This document shows positions 23,932-32,985 of a stretch of 64,000 nucleotides of DNA, in pieces (within the stretch, counting starts at the first letter, position 1; every line of letters begins with the position of its first letter). The notes beneath the pieces were generated by a model that ran no database searches, had not been told where the DNA came from, and worked only from the letters and a program-made list of their open reading frames with translations. The translations under genes and the position numbers were made by a program. Source of the DNA: CAZPHI01 sp964586425 (lineage in GTDB: Bacteria > Bacillota > Clostridia > Lachnospirales > Lachnospiraceae); NCBI GenBank assembly GCA_964586425.1, contig CAZPHI010000004.1, forward strand, positions 1 through 64,000, written 5' to 3'.

Positions 23932-24201
23932 TTAATCTTCTTCGATTACCTGAATCTCAAGGTAGTCGAAGTCGATTGATTCAACAAAGTTATCTTGAGT
24001 AAATCGTACTTTGGAGTACTTCTGGAATGTTTTTATATTAGAGTCAAGCCACATAGGTTTGCCGAGATTGAATTCATAGCAGGCACTTTCAAGGCCATCA
24101 AGTATCTTAGCGGTTCTTGATAAAGCAGGATTATTATTTTCGATGACAGTATCTTTTATAAGGTGTGTATTCTCGAATATTTTGCACCATAATCTAAACA
24201 T
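23932..24201 (-). CDS. Conserved small protein of unknown function
   Basis: 89 residues starting 'MFRLWCKIFENTHLIKDTVI' and ending with an acidic tail ('DFDYLEIQVIEED'). The ATG at 24201 follows GGAGG by five bases. No domain is recognised. It is convergent with the dehydrogenase gene, only 5 bases away. Confidence 0.7.
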   Translation of the reverse strand: MFRLWCKIFENTHLIKDTVIENNNPALSRTAKILDGLESACYEFNLGKPMWLDSNIKTFQKYSKVRFTQDNFVESIDFDYLEIQVIEED

Positions 24202-24387
24202 AGGAACCTCCATTGTGAAGTGTTTGTTTTATTTTTAAGAATTTTAGTATACCACTAAAGTTCTTTTTTTTATACCCTAATATTTTGGTTGTTTATGATG
24301 TGCATAATTTGGATGTTATTAGATGATACTAATGAAAGATACCTTAAGCAATAGGAAATTATAAAGAATAAGGGGAGGAAAAAAAGC

Positions 24388-24591
24388 ATGAAGAATAAAG
24401 ATGAAAGAATGAGCGTTAATAAAAAAGAAGATGATTTTTATAAGACAGATGAGGATTATCTTGATGAGAGTAATACCTGCAGCTTTACAGATTGCACAGG
24501 GCTCATAAGGACTGGGAGAGTTGAGGAAGACGAACTTGATGAATATAGCGAAATATACAGAATGGAGCCGGATCAAATTAATTTAAAATAG
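24388..24591 (+). CDS. Small acidic protein with a Cys pair, unknown function
   Basis: 67 residues, strongly acidic, Tyr-rich, with 'NTCSFTDCTGLI' near the middle. GGGGAGGA precedes the ATG. No family is recognised. Its stop is followed at once by the promoter of the PfoR-like gene. Confidence 0.6.
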   Translation: MKNKDERMSVNKKEDDFYKTDEDYLDESNTCSFTDCTGLIRTGRVEEDELDEYSEIYRMEPDQINLK

Positions 24592-24594
24592 TGC

Positions 24595-24623
24595 TTGCAT
24601 TAAACTATTAGTCGTGATAAACT
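24595..24623 (+). promoter_or_regulatory. Promoter of the PfoR-like gene
   Basis: TTGCAT (24595-24600), 17 bases, TAAACT (24618-24623). The RNA would begin almost at the first base of the long hairpin described next. Confidence 0.45.
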
Positions 24624-24625
24624 AG

Positions 24626-24777
24626 CTGACAAGACACCTGACTATACAGCTATATGCTGATGCGACCTGACAGTGCAAAAGTCAGGTGTTATTTACAGCT
24701 GTTTGTAATAGTTTGAGCTGCGCACAAGACTAAGGACAGCTGAATCTAATAATGAAGACGCAGCATGGAGATTAATA
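24626..24777 (+). promoter_or_regulatory. Structured 5' leader of the PfoR-like gene
   Basis: A 10-bp perfect stem ACACCTGACT (24634-24643) / AGTCAGGTGT (24680-24689) encloses a CAGC-TATAT-GCTG hairpin. AGCT/AGCT can extend it outward across an internal loop. A second GACCTGAC copy at 24664 competes for the right arm, and ACAGCTG recurs twice downstream. The alternative pairings are typical of a regulatory leader; it matches no riboswitch class I know. Confidence 0.45.
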
Positions 24778-25824
24778 ATGGAAAAAATAAAAAAAGCTCT
24801 GAATCATGTATTTATCGATGGTCTTGGAGGCATGGCATTAGGTCTGTTTTCAACACTTATTATTGGTACAATTATCGCTCAGATAGGCTCCTTTGTCGGT
24901 GGCGATATTGGTACATATCTTACAGCAATTGCTAATGTTGCTAAAACCCTTACAGGTGCTGGTATTGGTGTAGGTGTAGCGGTTAAATTCAAATCATCAC
25001 CTCTTGTTACGATATCAGCGGCTGTAGCAGGTATGATTGGTGCATTCCCAACAGTTACGGGAATGACAGCATTTACCCTGGGAAAACCAGGTGAGCCATT
25101 AGGTGCATTCGTTGCAGCGCTTGTTGCAATTGAACTTGGTAATCTTGTAGCTGGTAAAACAAAGGTTGATATTATTGTTACACCATTCGTTGCTATTTGT
25201 TCAGGTGCAGCAGTGGGATTCGTAGTTGGTCCTCCTATCACAGCATTTATGGGATGGCTTGGAGCACTTGTTAATGTTAATGTTGAACAGCATCCAATTA
25301 TTGGAGGAATGATTATCTCAGTTCTTATGGGAATTATTCTTACACTTCCAATCAGTTCGGCCGCAATTGGCGTATCAATGGGAATTACAGGACTTGCAGC
25401 TGGTTCAGCAACAATCGGATGTTGCTGTCAGATGGTTGGATTTGCAGTCGCAAGTTACAGAGAGAACAAGATGGGCGGACTTATTGCCCAGGGACTTGGA
25501 ACATCAATGCTTCAGATTCCTAATATAGTTAAAAAGCCTATAATCTGGCTGCCGGCGATAATATCGAGTGCAATACTTGGCCCAATATCGAGTGCAGTTC
25601 TTAAGATGACAAGTACACCAACAGGTTCTGGTATGGGCTCAGCAGGATTCGTCGGTCAGATAATGACATGGCAGTCCATGGCAGCAACAACATCAGAGGT
25701 GCAGCTTATAATTGAAATTGTGATTATGCAGTTTGTACTACCTGCAGTTATAACTTTAGCAGTTTCAGAATTCATGCGTAAAATGAAATGGATAAAAGAA
25801 GGAGACATGCTTCTTCGTCTGTAA
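24778..25824 (+). CDS. pfoR: PTS EIIC_2-type membrane protein (PfoR family)
   Basis: 348-residue, Gly/Ala-rich protein with about ten hydrophobic segments ('GLGGMALGLFSTLIIGTIIA', 'LGTSMLQIPNIVKKPIIWLP'). It matches the PTS_EIIC_2/PfoR family (COG3641), named after a Clostridium perfringens toxin-gene regulator. Despite the PTS name, no EIIA or EIIB domain or gene is present, so it may be a solute transporter or sensor on its own. The substrate is unknown. It lies behind a 150-base structured leader. Confidence 0.85.
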   Translation: MEKIKKALNHVFIDGLGGMALGLFSTLIIGTIIAQIGSFVGGDIGTYLTAIANVAKTLTGAGIGVGVAVKFKSSPLVTISAAVAGMIGAFPTVTGMTAFTLGKPGEPLGAFVAALVAIELGNLVAGKTKVDIIVTPFVAICSGAAVGFVVGPPITAFMGWLGALVNVNVEQHPIIGGMIISVLMGIILTLPISSAAIGVSMGITGLAAGSATIGCCCQMVGFAVASYRENKMGGLIAQGLGTSMLQIPNIVKKPIIWLPAIISSAILGPISSAVLKMTSTPTGSGMGSAGFVGQIMTWQSMAATTSEVQLIIEIVIMQFVLPAVITLAVSEFMRKMKWIKEGDMLLRL

Positions 25825-25910
25825 TACGTTCGAAAGTACTATTGAAAAAAAGTATTTATACTGTTACCCTATTAGTTGCAGTGGGAAAATGCTTCTAATG
25901 GGGGAAGGCT

Positions 25911-26573
25911 ATGTGGAAATTAATAAGAGTTGCGTTGTTTTTACTACCAACAATAATTGGTGGATATCTTGTATATTATGGTATTACAGGTATAAGAGAA
26001 ATCAGTAAGGCACAGCCGATGGAATTGCTGGCTGAAAGTGATACAGCCAATTATGAGTATGTAAAGGGATATACGAATGAATGTACAATGAAAATCTGTG
26101 ATTTGACGCATCAGATTTCAGGCTTTATAACACTTGAAAGAACAAGACTTTATTTTGCAAGAATTGGTGACAGCATGGTATATACTGTGATTGAGTGTGA
26201 TAAAGAATTGGGTGATAAGCTAGAGAAGCTTATTAATGGAGAGCTTCAAAGTGTACAGATAGAAGGCAGATTAAAAGCACTTAATGATAACTGGAGAGTG
26301 GAGATTCAGGATATTGAACTATCAATATTAGATAGTTGTGATGAAAGCTATATTGCTAAACCGGAATTCACGGAATACTACATAGATACTATGGTAAGAG
26401 ATAGATTCACGGCAACAATTGTTGCAGGTGTACTGTTAATAATATCAAATATACTTTTGCTGGCAACTCTTGTATTAGATAAAAGAATATTCAAAGTATC
26501 AGTGGTTGTATTAGCAGTTATTATGGCGATAATAAGCATTGTTTTGCTCGCAGTTAATATTGAGATTAGATAG
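25911..26573 (+). CDS. Membrane protein of unknown function
   Basis: 220 residues: an N-terminal membrane segment (about 5-25), an outside or inside globular domain of about 140 residues, and two C-terminal membrane segments (about 167-215). The arrangement suggests a 3-pass protein with the globular domain between TM1 and TM2. No family is recognised. GGGGGAAGGC-like sequence precedes the ATG, and a strong terminator ends the unit. Confidence 0.7.
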   Translation: MWKLIRVALFLLPTIIGGYLVYYGITGIREISKAQPMELLAESDTANYEYVKGYTNECTMKICDLTHQISGFITLERTRLYFARIGDSMVYTVIECDKELGDKLEKLINGELQSVQIEGRLKALNDNWRVEIQDIELSILDSCDESYIAKPEFTEYYIDTMVRDRFTATIVAGVLLIISNILLLATLVLDKRIFKVSVVVLAVIMAIISIVLLAVNIEIR

Positions 26574-26583
26574 CATAAGAATA

Positions 26584-26626
26584 AAAAGGCAGAAAGGATT
26601 ATAATTAAGTCCTTTCTGCCTTTGTT
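26584..26626 (+). terminator. Bidirectional terminator between convergent genes
   Basis: A perfect 14-bp stem, AAAGGCAGAAAGGA (26585-26598) and TCCTTTCTGCCTTT (26610-26623), with A and T runs on both sides; it serves the membrane protein and the DUF885 lipoprotein. Confidence 0.88.
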
Positions 26627-26648
26627 AGTGATAAATTAAGTTAGATTA

Positions 26649-28448
26649 TCAGTTAGCTAACTGACTGCTAATCCATATATCCAATCTGTTTTCAATTATG
26701 CTAAATGGTGCTGCTCCAATATCCATTAGGAATTGATGAAAATCTTTGATGTTGAATTTGCTGCCAAGAGCATCCTGAGCCTTAGCTTTTAATTCGTATA
26801 TAGCAAGGCATCCGATGGCGTATTTTGAATAATTGCCTGGTTCAGAAATCATTGCAGTATAGAAGCTTGTTGCAACTTCATCATCACTAATTCCATAATT
26901 GACTAAGAACTTCTTCACGTCATCTATATTCCATCCGTAATAATTAACTCCTAAATCAACTTTAGAATACATATATAATATTGCAAGATAATTATCAGAC
27001 ATTACTTTGCCAAGATTAGAATTATTAAGTTCAGCAAGTGAGTATGAATATGCTTCGCAATAGCTGGCCCATCCTTCAAGGAATCCACCAGATCTTATTA
27101 AGGTACGTATTGGCGCATTATTGGCATTATTGAAATAAGTGGTTTGATACATATGTCCAGGATAACCTTCATGTGCAAGTGTTGAATAAAGTTGGCTTAC
27201 ATCAGGATTACCTGCATTAATATATATTGAATTATTTTTGTAATCATCTAACTGAGGTAAGAAAAACATAGCAGGGCTGGCATATTCCTCAAGTGATTTA
27301 TCCACATATTTTATTGTGTAATTGACATCTGGAATTGCAGGAAAATCAGCTTTTATTTTTTCTTTTAAGTCAGAAAGTATCTGTTGTGGGTCTGTTAATG
27401 AGAATGAAAATGTGTCTACATCATTAATAACAGATGAATCTGCAGAGATTACTATGCTCATATCAACCATAGCAGCCTTAAGGTGCTTATCAAGCAGACT
27501 GTTATATTCATCAACGGATTTGCCCCATCCTAGTTCTGATTCAAGCAGATATTCAAAATACTTTTTTCCATTGGCATAATTACATAGCCCTCCACCTGTC
27601 TTATTACTGCCCTTTAGTGCAGTCAATCCTGATATCAAAAGCTTATATGCTGGAATTATGTGCTCGTTAATTGCAGCTTCATTGGCAGCTTTGTATTCTT
27701 CGCGTTTTGCTTCAGAGATGGAAGTGACATTACTAAGTCGTTCATTAAATGTTGATATTAGATAATTATCTTCAGCAAGTTTTTCAATGAATATATTGCA
27801 CTGGTCAATGACTTTATCTGCAATATCATCAGACATAAATAATCCGTTATCGGCTCTAAGCTTCTCGAAATCAAGCATACTCTGATAGTAAGAATCGGTT
27901 TCCTTCAATAGTGTTATATATTCAGTAACATCAGTCTCGCTTTCGAATGCATACTCTGCATATACAATAGGTAATTCTACCTGCATACCAATTGTTGGTG
28001 TAAGAGCTGTATTAAAAAGATACAAATCTGAATATTCTAGGCAAGTATTAAAATAATTAAGAAGTATATCATAAGTAAGCTGTTGTTTTGAAGTAAGCGT
28101 ATTACGATCAAATGACTTTAGTTTGGTAAGTTCTTCAACAACATCACTGGTATCATCTAGCTCATCAAGGTCCAAATCTCCAAGAGTAACATCATAATCT
28201 GTTATTCCAAAGTTGGCTGGATCTTTGACAAAACTGTGAAGCGTAATTGTGTTAACCGAGACAAGATGCTTGAATAGCTCATCTGTATAGTCGTTAAATG
28301 CTGTTAATTCAGAGTCAGAAGACGGACCCTGTGTCTGAATCTCAAATGTTGAATTGTTGGCATTGTCACTGTTCTTACCACATGAGAATAGTGATAATGA
28401 TATTGAAAGCACAAGAAGCAGTGCCACAAGCCGGCGTTTTAGTTGCAT
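26649..28448 (-). CDS. DUF885 family lipoprotein (predicted zinc carboxypeptidase-like)
   Basis: 599 residues. A signal sequence with lipobox ('LSLFSC') anchors it outside the membrane. The DUF885 metalloprotease motif 'HEGYPGH' (426-432) and a downstream Glu in 'FLEGWASY' (about 458) give a gluzincin-type zinc site. Members are predicted dipeptidyl- or carboxypeptidases; the substrate is unknown. The ATG at 28448 follows GGGAGG; earlier in-frame starts precede the ribosome site. Confidence 0.88.
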   Translation of the reverse strand: MQLKRRLVALLLVLSISLSLFSCGKNSDNANNSTFEIQTQGPSSDSELTAFNDYTDELFKHLVSVNTITLHSFVKDPANFGITDYDVTLGDLDLDELDDTSDVVEELTKLKSFDRNTLTSKQQLTYDILLNYFNTCLEYSDLYLFNTALTPTIGMQVELPIVYAEYAFESETDVTEYITLLKETDSYYQSMLDFEKLRADNGLFMSDDIADKVIDQCNIFIEKLAEDNYLISTFNERLSNVTSISEAKREEYKAANEAAINEHIIPAYKLLISGLTALKGSNKTGGGLCNYANGKKYFEYLLESELGWGKSVDEYNSLLDKHLKAAMVDMSIVISADSSVINDVDTFSFSLTDPQQILSDLKEKIKADFPAIPDVNYTIKYVDKSLEEYASPAMFFLPQLDDYKNNSIYINAGNPDVSQLYSTLAHEGYPGHMYQTTYFNNANNAPIRTLIRSGGFLEGWASYCEAYSYSLAELNNSNLGKVMSDNYLAILYMYSKVDLGVNYYGWNIDDVKKFLVNYGISDDEVATSFYTAMISEPGNYSKYAIGCLAIYELKAKAQDALGSKFNIKDFHQFLMDIGAAPFSIIENRLDIWISSQLAN

Positions 28449-28630
28449 AGATAAAAACCTCCCTATATTAATTAATAGCATTACTATAGCATAAAAATAC
28501 ATATATTGTAAAACTATTATTGTTATAAGAAAATTATGACAATAATATAATGTTTTTTAATATATATGTATTGATTATATAACAAATATATGTTATGGTA
28601 TAGATACCAAAACAACACAACGTTATAGAG

Positions 28631-31024
28631 ATGAATAAAAAAACAAGAATAGGCATAATTTTCGGAGGCGCAATAGTACTGACAATTCTATATATTATTG
28701 CAGGATATGCAATGGCATCAGAGTGGCCGGAATTGTATTTTGACGAAGATGGAAGGGTATCTTTTGAGAATACGGATAATGCAGCAGTTAATATTGCTTA
28801 TAAGACAATTGGCTGGACAATTAAGAGGTATAATCTGCCAATTGATGATGAGAGGAATCAGACTATAGTATGTCGTATTGATGAAGAAGAATATATGGAT
28901 GAGGACGGATTAAAGCATTCTATATATTATGTTGATAAGAATACAATAATTAATATAATATCTGAGCAGTGGGAAGAATGGGCAAATCAGCTTAATTCAT
29001 ATGGTGGAGCTGTATATATGGATAGTATTGACACCATTCGTGAATATGGAGAATATCTTGGCGGATTGGATGAGAATAATAATTCCTGGGGAGAGGTTTA
29101 TTATGATTACGAAGGAATAAGTAATGCCAGGTGGTGGAGAAGACCAGAGGATCTTAAGCAATATTTTAACAGGAAACTGATAATTACTCCTAATGATCAG
29201 ACATATGAGGAACCATATGGCGAGGATTATGAGAAACAGTTGGTACTATCATATAATTATGATAATGATAATGATTGTATCAGGGTTGATAATAAGGCAT
29301 CATTAATCAGCAGCGAATTTGATGTAAGAGTTGCAATACCAGGGAATGCAAAAGTGGATTTGATTAATGAACTTGATACAACTGCATATACATTATCACT
29401 ATGCAGACATTATGGGTACAGATATTATCCGGTAAAGGTACATATTAACAGAGACCTTGTATGGTATGAAGATTTTAACGAGTGCAGACAGTCAATAGAA
29501 TACACTAGGGTATACTATGTTAGACGTGATTATGAATACTACACATATGTGGATTCCAAATTGTATGGATTAAGGCGCTTTTCGGCAGAAAGTGATGCCT
29601 TTGGGTTCGTAAGCGAATATACGGAACAATGGCCTATGCTTAATGTGGATTCCAAAGCGTATATTAGAGATTTGGAATATAATATTGATATGTATATAAG
29701 AGCAGAGGATATTATTAGTGATTCGGGAGTATGCCCAACAGTATATGAAGAAGATTATTACGAGTTAGCATCGAATTCGATGGGGCAGGTAGAGACCGGA
29801 AGTGATGATATTACAATTAATAACAAGAAGATATTAGATGCATCTGGGAATATAAGCTCATATGAAGAGAATAAAACCAAGCTTTTGCGAAGCGGAATTA
29901 ATCTTAGAAAAACAGCTCCAGATGGATTATATAGTGTGTATGGAGAATGTATATATGTGTTATATGATACGAATGAAATTATTCATATGCCAGTTAGTAT
30001 GAATAAGATTAATATATTCACACCGATTAGTAATGATTTGTTATTAGGAGATCTATATCAGTACAATCAGCTGGAGAATCCATATAATAATCTTGCTTCT
30101 GCCATATTGGGAAAGGGAATGGAAATAATCTGCAGAAAAGGCGTTGCAGTGGGTAATTACAAGTATAAAGGATATAATCAGCGAGTAGAGGAGTCACTAA
30201 TTCAAGAGAGAAAACTAATGTTTGAATGTGATGTTATTCTTGATAATAAGCGCGTGGCAGCAGGTACATGGATTGATTTTATTAATATTAGGGAAGTAAT
30301 GATTCCATGTGATATTAAAGAAGGCAATTATGATGTATTCTCTTATACTAAGACCTTCAATGGAAAGATGGCATCAGATATCCAGAGATTTAATGTATCC
30401 GGACAGATACTGGGATATAACGTATCTATTGAAGGGAAGAATACATATACGTGGGAACTTCCATGGCAGAATAGTGATAATCTAAAGACGGTAATTAATC
30501 CAGAATTTGATTATAGCGTTGTTTTTGTTGGAGATAAAGATAATGCACGAATATGCCCCGTTATTTCGATTAGATATGAAGATATGAGTGGCAATGTAGT
30601 ACCTGTAGGACTTTATGAAAGAAGCGGAACAGGTGAAAATTATTCGTATATTCCATATAACTACAAGAATAATAATGAGAAAGATATGAAGTTGATAGAG
30701 AATGTGGCTCCAGGAATAAGCGTATGGAAAGGCAGATTCATACTTCCAGATAACATATATGTGTTAAAAGAAGATACACAGTTAGACGATAGTATACATG
30801 TAACAGAAGGGAAGCTTATTGTTAATATGGATATATATGTGTATTATGGAGAGAATTTGTATATGACATACAGCAATAGGAATAATTGTCAGTATGGCTT
30901 CTGTAATATGTGGAACACAGAGAATTATGATAATAGCAGATTCATAGATGGAGATGTGTTTGTATATGATTTATCATATAAAAAAACAGAGGAGCAGTTA
31001 CATAGGATATATGGAACACATTAA
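28631..31024 (+). CDS. Large membrane-anchored extracellular protein, unknown function
   Basis: 797 residues. One N-terminal hydrophobic segment (about 8-28) is followed by a long, Tyr/Asp/Asn-rich, largely beta domain ('GLRRFSAESDAFGFVSEYTE', 'ISIRYEDMSGNVVPVGLYER'). This is a signal-anchored surface protein. No catalytic motif, repeat or cell-wall anchor is visible. The ribosome site is weak (ATAGAG). A TGGTAT-AG-ATACCA inverted repeat (28596-28609) lies just upstream. Not recognised. Confidence 0.7.
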   Translation: MNKKTRIGIIFGGAIVLTILYIIAGYAMASEWPELYFDEDGRVSFENTDNAAVNIAYKTIGWTIKRYNLPIDDERNQTIVCRIDEEEYMDEDGLKHSIYYVDKNTIINIISEQWEEWANQLNSYGGAVYMDSIDTIREYGEYLGGLDENNNSWGEVYYDYEGISNARWWRRPEDLKQYFNRKLIITPNDQTYEEPYGEDYEKQLVLSYNYDNDNDCIRVDNKASLISSEFDVRVAIPGNAKVDLINELDTTAYTLSLCRHYGYRYYPVKVHINRDLVWYEDFNECRQSIEYTRVYYVRRDYEYYTYVDSKLYGLRRFSAESDAFGFVSEYTEQWPMLNVDSKAYIRDLEYNIDMYIRAEDIISDSGVCPTVYEEDYYELASNSMGQVETGSDDITINNKKILDASGNISSYEENKTKLLRSGINLRKTAPDGLYSVYGECIYVLYDTNEIIHMPVSMNKINIFTPISNDLLLGDLYQYNQLENPYNNLASAILGKGMEIICRKGVAVGNYKYKGYNQRVEESLIQERKLMFECDVILDNKRVAAGTWIDFINIREVMIPCDIKEGNYDVFSYTKTFNGKMASDIQRFNVSGQILGYNVSIEGKNTYTWELPWQNSDNLKTVINPEFDYSVVFVGDKDNARICPVISIRYEDMSGNVVPVGLYERSGTGENYSYIPYNYKNNNEKDMKLIENVAPGISVWKGRFILPDNIYVLKEDTQLDDSIHVTEGKLIVNMDIYVYYGENLYMTYSNRNNCQYGFCNMWNTENYDNSRFIDGDVFVYDLSYKKTEEQLHRIYGTH

Positions 31025-31102
31025 TCTATACAAAGATAATTATATGATGTAAGATATATCAAAGATTAGAAGATAGATATTGTTTATAGGAGATATGGAT
31101 TT

Positions 31103-32299
31103 ATGTTGATTAGTATTGCGTATATGTTGTTATTGGGGATGTTAAGTGGATGGATATGTAAGAAGCTTCACTTGCCATCTCTTATAGGAATGATATTAAC
31201 CGGAGTTGTGTTGGGACCATATGTCTGCAATCTTATTGACCCTTCTATATTGTCAATATCATCACAATTAAGAAAGATCGCTTTAATTATAATACTTACA
31301 AGAGCTGGTTTATCACTGGATATTAATGATTTAAAAAAAGTTGGACGGCCGGCAATTCTTATGTGTTTTGTTCCAGCATGCTTTGAAATAGTTGGGATGG
31401 TTATATTAGCACCATTGTTACTTGGAATTAACACATTAGATGCAGCAATAATGGGAGCTGTAGTGGCAGCAGTATCTCCAGCGGTTGTTGTTCCTAAGAT
31501 GATTAAGCTTATGGAGGAAGGCTATGGAACAAAGCAGGGAATACCGCAGCTTATACTTGCAGGTGCTTCTGTAGATGATGTTTTTGTAATAGTAATGTTC
31601 ACAGCATTTACAGGACTCGCGCAAGGTGAGAATATATCGGTAATGAGTTTCGTTAATATACCAATTTCCATTATTATTGGTATAATTGTTGGAATAATAA
31701 CGGGGATATGTTTGGCAGTATTTTTTCAAAAGGTACATATAAGAGATACTTCAAAAGTAATAATTGTATTATGTATATCTTTTATTTTAGTAACATTGGA
31801 AGATTCTCTGGCTGGAATTATTCCATTTGCATCACTGATTGCGGTAATGTGTCTAGGCATTGCATTACAAAAGAAGAGAAAAGTTGTAGCTGAAAGATTA
31901 TCACTTAAGTTCAATAAGCTATGGGTAGCTGCAGAATTATTACTATTTGTTCTTGTGGGTTCAACAGTAGACATTAATTATATATGGATTGCTGGTATAT
32001 GGACAGTAGTATTAATATTGGGCGTGTTAGTATTCCGCGTTATTGGGGTATTGGTATGTTTAATCAAAACACCACTTAATGTGAAGGAACGCTTCTTCTG
32101 CATGATGGCATATACACCTAAAGCTACTGTACAGGCTGCAATTGGAGGAGTTCCTCTAGCACTTGGATTAACATGTGGTAATATTGTACTTACAGTAGCG
32201 GTAATGGCAATTGTTATTACGGCACCACTTGGAGCTATAATGATTGATGCATCTTATAAGAAACTTCTGCAAAAAGAAGACTCAAAGACAATAAATTAA
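31103..32299 (+). CDS. Cation:proton antiporter (CPA family)
   Basis: 398 residues, almost entirely hydrophobic, with 11-12 predicted membrane segments. 'PSLIGMILTGVVLGPYVCNL' and 'ILTRAGLSLDINDLKKVGRP' are CPA-type, and 'LAGASVDDVFVIVMF' carries the Asp pair of the ion-binding core. Sodium or potassium exchange for protons across the membrane is expected; the ion is not determined. An in-frame ATG 9 bases upstream is only two bases from the AGGAG, so 31103 is preferred. Confidence 0.87.
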   Translation: MLISIAYMLLLGMLSGWICKKLHLPSLIGMILTGVVLGPYVCNLIDPSILSISSQLRKIALIIILTRAGLSLDINDLKKVGRPAILMCFVPACFEIVGMVILAPLLLGINTLDAAIMGAVVAAVSPAVVVPKMIKLMEEGYGTKQGIPQLILAGASVDDVFVIVMFTAFTGLAQGENISVMSFVNIPISIIIGIIVGIITGICLAVFFQKVHIRDTSKVIIVLCISFILVTLEDSLAGIIPFASLIAVMCLGIALQKKRKVVAERLSLKFNKLWVAAELLLFVLVGSTVDINYIWIAGIWTVVLILGVLVFRVIGVLVCLIKTPLNVKERFFCMMAYTPKATVQAAIGGVPLALGLTCGNIVLTVAVMAIVITAPLGAIMIDASYKKLLQKEDSKTIN

Positions 32300-32410
32300 G
32301 AAATAACCCTGTAAAATGGCGAATTTAGAATGTGCTGTAATATTGTAATTGCAATCTATTAGAGATATAATTTATACATATGTTATTTTTTATATGAATT
32401 GGAGGACATT

Positions 32411-32581
32411 ATGGATCAGGAATTATTAGATAAATTAGAAGATATGGATGCTGAAGTAGAAGATACACTTGAAAGACTTATGGGTGACGAGGAGATGTAT
32501 CTTGAATATGTAAGAAAGTTTCCAGAGAATGAGAATATTATCAAACTTAGAGAAGCAGTAGATGCAGGAGATTGCAATTAA
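32411..32581 (+). CDS. Truncated Hpt-domain-like protein
   Basis: 56 residues with GGAGG before the ATG. 'ERLMGDEEMYLEYVRKF' and 'LREAVDAGDCN' match the first half of a histidine phosphotransfer (Hpt) domain. The frame stops at TAA just before the expected helix. Reading on (32582-32632), 'AIQLGKIIRLLANRLN' aligns with the usual 'AxxxAHTLKGxAxNLG' helix but with Lys where the phospho-His should be. It therefore looks like a decayed phosphorelay protein, or a short derivative. A terminator follows. Confidence 0.6.
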   Translation: MDQELLDKLEDMDAEVEDTLERLMGDEEMYLEYVRKFPENENIIKLREAVDAGDCN

Positions 32582-32630
32582 GCAATTCAGTTAGGCAAAA
32601 TTATTAGGTTATTAGCAAACAGGTTGAATT

Positions 32631-32652
32631 AGAAGGTTGACAATCAACTTTT
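32631..32652 (+). terminator. Terminator after the Hpt remnant
   Basis: AAGGTTGA and TCAACTTT form a short stem (one G-U) around CAA, followed by TTTTCTT. Confidence 0.6.
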
Positions 32653-32690
32653 CTTATGCTAGGCTTAAATAACTTGTAACAGACTAATTA

Positions 32691-32943
32691 TATAATATAA
32701 CACGATGAAGGAAAGAGTAGCTGTGGGAAGGTATCAAAGAGAATCCGGTAAGGTGAGAGCGGATATACGAATAACTCAGTGAACATGGCTCTGGAGTGGC
32801 GCACCGAACAGGAAGCTGCAAGGCTGCGACAGGTTCCGCCTGATATAGCGGTAAGAGGCTTTTAGATATAATATCTGGAAGTGAAGAGAAGTGGTACAGC
32901 GATAATACGCCTTCTCGGGTAATATGCCCGAGAGGGCTTTTTT
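32691..32943 (+). ncRNA. T-box leader for methionyl-tRNA synthetase
   Basis: A TATAAT (32691-32696) starts the leader. Stem I begins with the typical CGATGAAGGAAAGAGTAG (from about 32703). The specifier loop side reads GTGAACATGGCTC with ATG (32785-32787), matching methionine. The antiterminator holds GAAGTGGTACAGCG (about 32889-32901), whose TGGT pairs with the uncharged tRNA ACCA end. The terminator is GCCTTCTCGGG / CCCGAGAGGGC followed by six Ts (32909-32943). Uncharged tRNA-Met would permit read-through into metG. Confidence 0.88.
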
Positions 32944-32985
32944 AATCTTCAAAATGAAAATTTGTAGAAAAAGGAGATATTAACG

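Noticed and set aside
32700..32945. tRNA gene or unknown RNA before metG
   Set aside because: T-box sequence, ATG specifier and terminator identify it as a T-box leader.
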